A stretch of 64,000 nt of DNA from Rhyacichthys aspro (lineage: Eukaryota > Chordata > Actinopteri > Gobiiformes > Rhyacichthyidae): contig CM072152.1 in assembly GCA_036850595.1 (NCBI GenBank), forward strand, positions 7,769,640-7,833,639, in the 5' to 3' direction. The notes beneath the pieces are model-generated. The model saw only the letters and a program-made list of their open reading frames with translations, was not told where the DNA came from and searched no databases. Numbering within the stretch: position 1 is the stretch's first letter; every line of letters begins with the position of its first letter. The translations under genes and the position numbers were made by a program. Below are positions 50,452 to 60,900 of the stretch, piece by piece.

Positions 50452-52090
50452 GTGAGTTTTATATCAGCACCGTTTAATTCAATTACTTTTGCAGCATATC
50501 CTTGCATTTTGGTTGAAAATGTATGTTACAACTTCTCGTTGGCGCCGTTTGTTTTTTCGTGTGTCCAGTTTACCGACGAAGGAAGAGTGAAATTACGCAC
50601 GGAACTGTGTAAAATCACTCAAAAGTTGTTTTAAAGACGCATTAGAGTGACCTATTTCACTCGTAGTTTTTGAGACTTGTCGCTGTAAACAGTATCTTAC
50701 GCATCAATACAATTCTGTTTCTAGTTTGGTAAATACGAAATAAACTACGGCTGTGCGCTGAGCCATGTGCTTTTCACTCGATCTCTCTCCGTCTTCCGTT
50801 GCCAGCCTTTTGTCACCAACAGCTGCTGATTAGTTTTGTTAATTGGACATTTGCATGAAGCCACATCCGGTGTTTTAAATAATAAGGGGACATTAATGAG
50901 TGGTGAACTACATCCTCACCTCTGCGCCCTCGAGAGACACACTTAATGGACATCATGGTGCTGTCAGACAGGAGTCACCTTTAGGCTATCAGCCCTATCT
51001 AGGCCACTGTGGTGTGCCACCCGTGTGTGTGCTGTGGGACAGGCAGGATGATGACAGTTTGGATCCTGAAAGGAGGCTTTGCAGTGGCTATTAAATAAAT
51101 CCAAGGGTGAGTTCTAGTGGGGAACAACAACATCATTTGGCTGCTGTTGTCTCAGCAAAACAGAACGTTCTCAAAGCAATTGGATTGTCTTAAAACTACA
51201 AGGAGACTATTTCCAGGCTGGCAGACATTAAAGGACTTTCCTGAGAAAAACACTGCTATAAAACATTAAAAGTATTGATCACTATCCCTGACCATGTGTT
51301 GCAGTGTCTAGCCAGACTCCCCCTTTTTTTTAACCAATTGCCTCTATCAGCCCGATTATGGAGCAGATACTAACAACCAGACTCCTGCTGCCTTATTTTT
51401 CCAGCCTTGTCACTTATTGACACAGTTGGACACAGGCAGGATTGATGTTCTTGCCGTTAATAGTCTAGCAGACAATACTAGGGGTATCGATCCCCGGGCT
51501 GCATCCCTACAACGCGCCCGCTCCTCTTCATCCCGCCGAGTGTGATTAAGGGGCTATGGCATCATGGGAAAATAAATAGATGGATAAATGAGATGAGCAT
51601 GTATCAATGGTAGTAATGTGATGCTTTCCATCTGCAGTTCGATGGAAGTGACAGGACAGACATGGGCAAAGAGGAGGGAGTCTGATAATGATCTTGTATG
51701 ATTTATGTCTCAGAAACACAAAAGTACAAGAGGTATTTTAAAATGAGATCATTACTTCTCTAACAAAACAAAAACAGTCTCGCTTCTATGTCCAATATTA
51801 ATTTCAGAGCCATTTATCATAAGCAGCCTCTCCTTATCTAAATTGTCCGCAGCAGTGATTGTAAAAGATGATTTTATTGCACTTGGGGTATTATTGTTTT
51901 ACACTGAGCCCATGTCCGAGAACATTTATCAGATAAAGCAGATTAAACTCATTTCATTGTCTCGCGGTTTACCCACTGACCTTTTTGTTTTTTTTGACAC
52001 CTAAAGCATCATCATCGTCACCTGTCAGCATTTATTTTGATTGCATGTGCGGAAAAGGACAAGAGAGAGAGTAATGTATGTTTCATTTGC

Positions 52091-52111
52091 AAAAAAAAAA
52101 AAAAAAAAAAA
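52091..52111 (+). repeat. Poly(A) tract, 21 nt
   Basis: A pure A run within the 5'-UTR intron of the LRRC3-family gene, about 0.7 kb before the coding exon. Confidence 0.85.
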
Positions 52112-52801
52112 TGGATATTATCAGTCAATTTTCCAGACACAAGTGATGATACATTACACTGATAACAACTTGTCACAATCTCATTAGAAACAAGTGTTTT
52201 CTTCTTCGGTTTTGTGCAAAATGCTGATCTGTCCCTTTTTTTTTAAATAACACTTGTTCCATTTTATTTTTCATTCTGATTTTTTGCTTTGATTGAGTGT
52301 TCCTCTTGTGTTGTAATACAGCAAGTAAATCATTTAAAGCAATAATATGAAGCTTTTCCAGGCAGCTCCCAATGAAAAGGTCTGTCTGTCAGTATGTGTT
52401 ATATATATCAGATGTGTAGAACATTATGTTGTTTCGATTAGATGGTAAAGTGCTCAATCTCTTATATACTTATATATAGTGGTTTATCATGTGATTGTGC
52501 TCATAAAAACCATCATCATAACTGCATATTTCAATTATTTTGATGCCGAATACGTTCTGGTGAAGGTAATCGATTTGATTCAAGTATATTTATATAGTGC
52601 CAGTTTATGTCTTTCATTTAACATAGAAAATCCATTAAATTCCAACTTGAGCACCTGTTAATCACTGATAAGGTCTCAGAGTAATGGAAATAATGATAGC
52701 CGGTGAAAATAGGAGCACTGCATTATTACTTGTCCCCCCTCTACTTTTCAGATTCTGCTGGTGCGGCTGTCTGTTCGAGCCCCGGTGAGTGGCCGAGGGC
52801 T

Positions 52802-53221
52802 ATGGTGAGGCCATGTGCACGGGCTGGTGTGTGGAGAGACGTGCCAGCATCAGCAGAGAAAGACGGACAATCAAACGAGTGGATTGTCCTTCCTGGTTGC
52901 GCGCCTTCTTTGTGTTCTTGTCTCTTTGGGGACCGGCGTGTTCCCAGTGCCCTGAGAGCTGCCACTGCTTTTCGGACACGGCCACGGTGTCGTGCATGGA
53001 CGCAAGGCTCCAGGAAATCCCAGAGGGCATCCCCAAAGATACGGTGTCCCTCCATTTGGAACGCAACTTCATCCGGACTATCCCCGAGAGTGCCTTCAGC
53101 GAGCTGGTCCACCTGCGGGACCTGTATCTTTCCCACAACCGCATTGACTCGCTCTCCACCGGGGCTCTGCGGCATTTGGGGCCAGAGCTGCGCCTCTTGG
53201 ACCTGTCTCATAACCAGCTGA
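52802..53221 (+). other. Overlapping upstream ORF in a second frame of the LRRC3-family exon
   Basis: An ATG at 52802 (G at -3, G at +4) lies 11 nt before the presumed main ATG at 52813 (G at -3, T at +4) and in a different frame. Its frame stays open for 139 codons, deep into the LRR region. It is Cys/Ser/Arg-rich with no domain I recognise. It may simply reflect high GC content, but its position means a scanning ribosome reaches it first. Confidence 0.3.
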
Positions 53222-53670
53222 GGCAGGCCAGCAGGGAGGACTTTGGCTCAACTCGCGCCAAAACACGCCTCTACCACAACCCTTGGCACTGTGACTGTAC
53301 CCTCCAAGAGCTAATGGAGACCCTCAATCTGGAACCAGAAACTGTCAACGGCATCATTTGTGAGAGTTCGGTGCGAGGGATGGGAGAGGGGAGCAGGTGG
53401 GATGATCCCAGCTCTTTGGGTGAACACGCTGGACAGCCTATAGTCAAACTGCTGGATTCTGGGGTCAATTTTTGCAGCCTGCAGAGAAAAACTACAGATA
53501 TTGCCATGCTGGTGACAATGTTCGTGTGGTTCTTCATGGTTATCGTCTACGTGGTATACTACGTTAGGCAGAATCAAGCCGAAGCCCGCAGGCATTTGGA
53601 ATACCTGAAGAGTTTGCCCAGTCCACGCAAAACCCCCACAGAGACAGATACCCTCAGCACTGGCTTTTGA
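52813..53670 (+). CDS. LRRC3-family leucine-rich repeat transmembrane protein
   Basis: A single-pass type I membrane protein of the LRRC3/LRRC3B/LRRC3C family, whose roles are little defined. The whole CDS (285 residues; human LRRC3B is 259) is in one exon that starts at acceptor 52751/52752, as in the family. Order: N-terminal basic stretch, hydrophobic signal segment (about 28-44), LRR N-cap with CPESCHC (46-52), about three LRRs (60-150) with LSHNRI and LDLSHNQL, LRR C-cap NPWHCDC (156-162), a transmembrane segment (about 229-250), then a cytosolic tail with YYVRQNQAEARRHLEYLKSL, nearly identical to LRRC3B. The signal segment sits behind an unusually long basic leader of about 27 residues. 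The C-cap has an insert of about 15 residues (189-203) that LRRC3B lacks. The next gene is col2a1. An LRRC3C-type ohnologue is my guess, and the paralogue is not certain. Confidence 0.88.
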   Translation: MCTGWCVERRASISRERRTIKRVDCPSWLRAFFVFLSLWGPACSQCPESCHCFSDTATVSCMDARLQEIPEGIPKDTVSLHLERNFIRTIPESAFSELVHLRDLYLSHNRIDSLSTGALRHLGPELRLLDLSHNQLRQASREDFGSTRAKTRLYHNPWHCDCTLQELMETLNLEPETVNGIICESSVRGMGEGSRWDDPSSLGEHAGQPIVKLLDSGVNFCSLQRKTTDIAMLVTMFVWFFMVIVYVVYYVRQNQAEARRHLEYLKSLPSPRKTPTETDTLSTGF

Positions 53671-56085
53671 AAATCTCCCAGAGTGGATTAATAAACTGCC
53701 AACTTTAGACTGACTGATATCTTTTAGAGAACACTGTTATTTTTGTTACTGCAATTTATTTATCAAACCCACTAAGTTTTCTTAATATCTTTTCTAATGC
53801 TTTTTAATTATTTACAGAGTAGAAATTTGTTTTTGTCGTCATCCTGCCATCTGCCCCGAAAAACAAAAACACTGCGTCAAAACAGAAGATGAAAGTATAA
53901 AATATTAATGTCCGAAAAAGTGAAAGCAAAAAACTTTGAATCTTATACAACCCTCTATTCCCCTGTGTGGTGCTTTTTGGTCTCGTCCCTCCACGCCGAC
54001 TCCTTTTATCTTTCATTAAGCTCTAATTAGGAGTCTTTGACCAGCTGACCCATAAATTAAGCTTGAAAGCCACTAATCAGGAGGAGTGTGTTTTTATCAG
54101 GACAAAAGGTCGCATGCAAATCTAAATGTGTGCCCCCCTCTAATTATTTTTACTAGCTTGATGTTTTTGGGCACTGTGTCACCTTAGTAACTAGATTAAC
54201 CTGCTCTGCGCATTTCCCAATACGCTGTCACTAAGCCACTCGTTTCAGCACCAGTGGAGAAGTGCTGATCTAAATTTACTCCCAGGAAGCCATTAAGGCT
54301 AAAAGTGAACTATTTTGTCTTCAAGCCCCAGCTACCAGCTCTGAAGTATCTGGACTTTCATACCTAACGTCTGTCAAGGAGAAAAACTTCAAAATGGGTC
54401 AAGTTTTTTGTTTGAAATATTATTCTCAATACTAATCCTGAGAGAATTATTGCTACTTTAGTTTTAATTAATCTCTTGGGGCTTTCTTCAATCCTGACTG
54501 CACTGATTGTTGTGTACAAATTGTTTCATGTGCCATTATTTATGTCATTTCTCCTTTCAAGCCACTGTGAAAATAGGACGTTGCTCCTGAATAGGATTGT
54601 ATTCTAGGATAGTACATTTAATCCACCTAATGTAACCATTTCCTGCAATTTCTGACAACAATGTGAGTGAAGAATTCCCGAGTAAGTGCCCTGAGTGAGT
54701 GTTTTGCCGGAACAAAAAGCAACCTGACTGGATTAACAGGTGCATTTATTAATTTCGCTCCAGTTCACTGTAATTATATTTGCTGTGGCAATACCTGTGG
54801 AGCAAAGGGAGGGTACACTGCGTGATTAATGCATTGTCATTCTGCGATGTTATAAATAGAAACTGTAAAAGGCCTCCCTCGTTTTGAAAAGGAAGGAGGG
54901 GGGGTGTTGTTTTCATTCAGTTGATAAGATAATCAACAGGTTGTGAATGTATTCTCTCTAATCCAGTCGACAATGAAACTAGACACTTTATTCAGCAACT
55001 CACATGTCACAAACCAATAATCTTTGGACCACTGAGTTGGTATCTTTTTTTTGTTTTAGTGGCAGATTGAAGGGCTGTATGTAAAATACTTTGAAATCTC
55101 CGTCTTGTAGATATGCCAAAGACAGTAATGTGACAGAAAACTTCAAACTTCTAGTCCATCAAAGGCTAGTAGTATAAAACAGTATCCCAAACTACTGCAG
55201 CTTTGTCACCCTCAGTCCAGCAGAAAAGGGAGGTTTATGCTCTTAGAACATTTCCCCTTTGTTCGTAAAAATATGACATTCCCTGGAGAACATTTACCTT
55301 GACTCTGCCTTTTTTTAAGGTTTGAAGATGTAGCAACTCTTTTTAGCGTTACTAAGAAGACATTGCTCTTATTGGATCCAACTTTTGTAATTCACAGGGT
55401 AATCCAATCACCAGCCAGTTATTCATTTAAACTACCTGCTCTTTGCAAATGCTTTCTACGGAAGCCCTCCAGACTATCTGGCAGAGACAGTTTAAGTGAA
55501 CTTTAAATTGAGCATCAAATTGTAATTCAGAGTTCTGTAAAATAAAATGAAATAATGTAAAAGCTTCATACAGTCCCTTTAAAGTGCATAGTGACCATCT
55601 AGATATAAAGATAAGCTGAAGACAACCCTGAACGTGTCTCGTCTGTGTACTGTAATGTGCTATATGTAGTGTATATGTACTTTTGGTCTACTGAGGAAGA
55701 TCAGTAAATGTTAGTGTAAAGGAAACATATAAATGTGAGTAGGTTTTGTGTACAATTAGACTGTTGAGATCTGTTTGACCGACTAAATGAAAATGAGGGA
55801 TATCTGTCTTTCAAAACATGTACAAATTTGTGGATATCTCTGAATGTTAACTCATCTTAGGTGGACGTCGGCAGAATTAAATCCCCAAAAAGCATCTCAA
55901 TAATTAACCTTTGGCCTCTTATGCGTTATGACTTTAATAATGCAGAACCAGACACTCAATGAACAAGCATGTCATCATCTGTGTGTAGGATTTTCTGTAG
56001 ATATCTTTGAAAGTGATGTATTTTTGTCCAGTTGAATTGCTCTTGTTTGTAAAGAAATAAAGTCAGGATGGAAACTGAATTCTGT
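53671..56085 (+). other. Probable 3' UTR of the LRRC3-family gene
   Basis: AATAAA occurs just 20 nt past the stop (53690-53695) and again at 56056-56061, the latter followed by GT-rich sequence and an A run. Use of the distal site would give a 2.4-kb 3' UTR. No gene is otherwise visible in this AT-rich stretch. Confidence 0.4.
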
Positions 56086-56660
56086 AAAAAAAAAGAAAAC
56101 AGTGCTCTATGGTGTTCTTGGAAATGTTTCTAATTTTTATTGCTGTTGTAATTGGAAAAAGGCAAAAGAAGGATAAGAAAATAGAAGCACAGGAAGCATT
56201 ATAAATCACAGAATGTGCCAGTTTTCCCATTTCTACTCTAGCATGCACATGACTAAATGGACTGAAGAACTATTTATATATGAGCAAATGAACAAGAACT
56301 TCCGACACTTCCCTCTTCAACATTTGGTATTTTGCATAACCAGCTACAAATAAGGCCTGTGCATTGATCCATCTCACTCTCCTTTTCTTAGCCCCAGGAA
56401 ACACAGTGTAGAGTATTTATATCACTGCCAAAAACAATGATATGGAGGGTAAAATAAAATGTCAACTTATTTTATGGGCAATTTATAACACATTAAAAAG
56501 TAAAACTAAACGGAATAGTCAAAAGCCACTCCGCAGATATTTGGCAGTGAATGAGTAACAAAACAGAATATAAATAAAAAGCAACTTCACTCTGGTACTT
56601 GGTTTTGTCTTTTATTTCCAATTTACATTAATTAAAACGTAACAAAAACAAGTCAAGATC

Positions 56661-56720
56661 ATAATAATAATAGAATAAGGCTATTATTATTAATAATAAT
56701 ACTATTATTAATAATAAAAA
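56661..56720. repeat. (ATA/ATT)n inverted repeat
   Basis: ATAATAATAATAG on one side is complemented by CTATTATTATTAATAATAAT and ACTATTATTAATAATA on the other, so the block can fold into an AT-only hairpin. It lies between two convergent genes. Confidence 0.75.
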
Positions 56721-57206
56721 TATACACAACCTCACACTAATGAACCCTCTGTACTGGCTGAAGAACTGGACCAACCTCACTCTAAATCTCTTCAAATGTG
56801 TGTGTTTATGCCAAAGCAGAGGGTGCGTCGTGTGCGAGGGGACCGGTGGGAGGAAGTAGGGAGGGACCAAAGGTCACAGGTCACAGCAACTGGGGGGCAG
56901 CAGAGACTGGGCTTCAAGGACCAAGCTTCTCACTGTGTTGGTCATAATGTAATATGCCTAATATAAAGGTCTTGTAAACAAAGATTCAGGGGTAACAAAT
57001 GTGTGAAAATATTTTTAGCGTGAGGTAGCTTTAAATTATAAAAAACGTGTTATGAAAACTTAAAATATGGGTGTTCCAAATTTGACATGCCTTGGTTGTA
57101 AAACTTATTTTAGGCATGATTTTCTATGGACGAGAAAAAGGGGCCAAGTAGTGACATTTATTACCCTGAAACGTAATTTTCAAGGCAGAACGGTACTCTG
57201 TGAGAA

Positions 57207-57259
57207 ACTATATATATGTATACACGCATATACATATATACTGTATATACATATATACA
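57207..57259. repeat. TATATA-rich imperfect palindrome
   Basis: Alternating TATATATGTATACACGCATA-type sequence around a central CTGTAT. It lies in the presumed col2a1 3' region and is a typical slippage-prone microsatellite. Confidence 0.7.
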
Positions 57260-57323
57260 AGTCACTACATAGGAGTATTTGTCAAAAATAACAGACTGTT
57301 TTACAACAATAGCACCATTGATT

Positions 57324-57329
57324 TTTATT
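57324..57329 (-). terminator. col2a1: Candidate col2a1 poly(A) signal
   Basis: A minus-strand AATAAA about 650 nt past the col2a1 stop. Further hexamers at 57157-57162 and 56611-56616 would lengthen the 3' UTR to about 0.8 or 1.4 kb. Which is used cannot be told from sequence. Confidence 0.35.
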
Positions 57330-57974
57330 ATAATACACAGTAACTTTTCGATACACACTGGTGGAAATAGAGCACCTGCAGTTTCTACTAAGCTGTTTTT
57401 TTGGTTTCAAAGAGATTTGTAAGCTTTAATTGGTATAGTACAGAAGTGATGGCATGTTGGGCTTGAAAAGAGGAGGAAGTATGAGAAGGAGTTGGTGCAT
57501 ATCATTATTAAATATGTGTAAGTGGGCATACTTAGCATCAAAACCTCCAGTCCAAACACCTGGGACCCAAACATTTACAATAAATAAATACGGAATCACA
57601 TTTTCTCTTTCTAATTCTCTGGTGTGTTCCCATACTCTTCTCATACTTCCTCCTTCTCTCTCATAAATGAGGGTGGTCACCAAAGCATAGTGAGGGGAGA
57701 AATGGAGAGTGCCGGGTGTCCATAAGGGAGGGGTGTAGGCTGGGCAAGTTTACTGGAAGTAAAGACGAATGAATCACAGATGACAGTTGCCGGTGCCATT
57801 CAGTGCAGATATCCTACGGAGTTCGACTTGGAAAAGCACTTTTTACTTAGAAAAAAGTCCCATTTAAAAAAGTGTCTTGATTTTTTTCTCCTTCTTCCCT
57901 CCTTTGACTGAAGCATGCTCCTCTTTCACTTTTTATTCCCACTTCTTTTGATCTTGTTCTATTGCTCTCGTTCT

Positions 57975-60900
57975 TTACAAGAAGCAGACTGGCCCAACAT
58001 CAACTCCAAACTCTTGGTCTGCTCCTCCAATATCCATAGGGGCAATGTCCACAAGGGGCAGACGAGATGTCTTCTGTGACCTGTATTCAATCACCGTCTT
58101 GCCCCACTGTCCTGTGTGTTTCTGTGGAAAGGAAGACAACACAATGTATGTTACATGGATAATGTTATCAGACAACAATAGTCTTATGGTGTGGACACTA
58201 CTGAGTAAAGCCTTATTTTCACCAAGTGTAGTATAGTTAAGCTCACCACACCATAGTTTATGCAGGCAGATTCTAATCTGGCTTTCTTACTCTCCTGATT
58301 GAATACTGGCAAAATTACACATACTGGCTTGACACTAAGTAAACATTTAAAATGCTGAAAAGTAACTCTCCAGTGAAAAGTTTCAGCTGGATTGAACTGA
58401 ATTAACAAAGCAACAACCAGAAAACCCAGACTTCAACTAACATCAAAAACAGCTGTTCCTACAAGTTTGATGTTTGCTATTTTGGAGTTTATTTTATGTA
58501 GTGTGCAGTCCTTCTGTTTATCACAAAATTGTCTGTTATTCGCAAGATCAAGACAAATGTCTACTGTGTAGTCAAGTCTTAGTTGGACTGCAGTGTGTCC
58601 AGATAATTCTTAGGTTAACAGTACTCCAAAATCAGCTATTTAAGTACTCTTCACAGCATGGAAATAGAAATTAGAGTGTTGCACACATAACTCTATTGCT
58701 TGTCAGAAACAGAGCTTAAAAGATTTTTTGGGAAAGTATTTATTGAGTCTTACCGTGCAGCCATCCTGCAACACGCTGTAGGTGAAGCGGCTGTTACCCT
58801 CGGCTCTGATCTCCACATCGTTGGAGCCCTGCAGCAGCACAGCCTTCTTCAGGTTGCCTGCTGAGGCATCCATGTAGGCCACGCTGTTCTTACAGTGGTA
58901 AGTGAGGTTTTGAGAAGCCTCAGTGGACAGCAGTCTCAGGAAAGTCATCTGAATGGCTGCAGTGTTGGGGGCCAGGCTGTCATCACCGTAGCTGAACTGC
59001 ATAAGGCCAGAGGAAACAAGACAAAAGATTATAATTCTAATATTTTTTTTGAAGACATACTGTGCTGCTGTGATGTATGGATGTGATGCCTTACGTGGAA
59101 TCCTCCGTTCATTGTCTCTCCAAACCAGATGTGTTTGCGTTCCTTGCTCTTGCTGGACCACCAGTTCTTGCGAGGAATGTTTGAAGGCTTGGGGGCGACA
59201 CAGGACTCTCCTGTCTCCATGTTGCAGAAGACTTTGATTGCATCTACAGTGCAGCCCTGATTAGGATCAATCCAGTACTCGCCTACAGGCAGGACAGAGA
59301 GGAAGGACGAAAAACAAGATTTATCCACATCTATAAAATTATGAGATTTTTGTGATTCAGATTGTGAAGCAATCATGTCCTAACACTCCTAGACTAAACA
59401 GTCTATATTTAACCAGTCTTCAAAAAGATTGAGCTGATGAGCACTCCAGTTTGATCAATTCCTCTAAATGTCACTCACCACTCTTCCAGTCAGGATGGCA
59501 GAGTTTCAGGTCTCTACAAGTGCGAGCAGGGTTCTTTTTGGATCCCTCAGGGCTGCGGATGTTCTCAATCTGGCTGTTGAGCGACTTGAGTGTGGCGTCT
59601 ACCTCAGCGTCATGCTGGCGAAGGTTTCCAGAGGCCTGATCAGCTCTCATGAATCTAAGAGGATCTGGACCCTTGTCAGTCTGACCCAGACCAGCAAAGG
59701 CAGACATGTCAATGCCGGGGCCAGGGGGACCAGGAGGGCCAGGGGGTCCGGCGTTTCCTGGAGGTCCCTGAAGAAGGAGAATCAGGAGGTTTGTTGTTTA
59801 TATCTGTGTATTTGTATATCCTGCTCACAACTAGTGGATTATTCCTTCCTCTTCAGTCTGAGTAATCTCAGTCTTATCTCTCTCATTCCCAAAAATGTGG
59901 GTAGGAAATGCTCCCATCTGTTCTGCAGTCTGTTCTGTCTTTTCTCTTTCCTGTTGGGACACTCCAACTTTGCAAACAAACTAAAGTGACACCAACAAAC
60001 CACTGTCTTTCAACCTTAACTAAAATTATTTAAACTGAATTGTTGCATTTTATGAACTTTTATGAAGCAGCTCTATTCTTTCCTATAAAGAAATCTGACA
60101 CACTGTCACTAATTGTTTCCAAACTATACATACAGCAGGACCAGTATCTCCTGTGCGTCCACGGGGTCCAGGTGGTCCGATGGGTCCAGGGAGACCATTT
60201 GAACCATCCTTTCCAGAAGGACCAACAGGTCCAGGTGGTCCCTACGCAGAAATGGATAATCTGAAGTAAGTCATTTGCTTATGTAAAGTGAAGTTTGGAC
60301 ACTAAAGGAAATGAGTACTTACTCTTTGTCCAGCAGGTCCTGAAGGTCCAGTAGCTCCCTGGTCTCCAGCTTGACCCTAGGACAAATTACAGTAAATTTG
60401 TAAGATGGGAGTGATTCAATTATATTCAGATTAAAGGCAATATTTTTTGCATAGGTTCAAATAGAAGATTTAGGAACAAATTAGACAAGTTCTCTTTTTA
60501 ATCAACACATTGTAAATCCCTCCAACTGTCATAGTATGAAAGAGCAACGAGACTGCAGTGAAAGAGCCTAAGAAAAGTCCAGTAAAATGATGGCAGATTT
60601 TTATCTATTCAGGTGCTGTCTCCCAAGTCAAAGAAGTCCTAGTGATACAGTGAACTTATAAACAACAATAATGGTCTGGAATAAAAATCTGTATTCTTAC
60701 TGGAGGTCCGGGCAGACCCTGTAGGCCTGTGAAGCCTCTGTGTCCCTTCTGTCCTCTCTCACCACCCTCTCCAGCCTCACCCTTGTCACCACGGGGTCCT
60801 TGGGGTCCCTAAAGACGAGACATAAACAGAATAATTAGAGTTGTCATCAAAAGTTGTATCCCTGTTGCATTTTAAGCATCATCTAAATAATATGAATATA

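Noticed and set aside
52741..53211. 156-codon minus-strand open frame
   Set aside because: Antisense shadow of the LRRC3-family coding exon, with no recognisable domain.
59468..59989. 173-codon plus-strand open frame
   Set aside because: Antisense to the col2a1 C-propeptide exon 59767-59479, whose identity is unambiguous. It runs into an intron with no domain.
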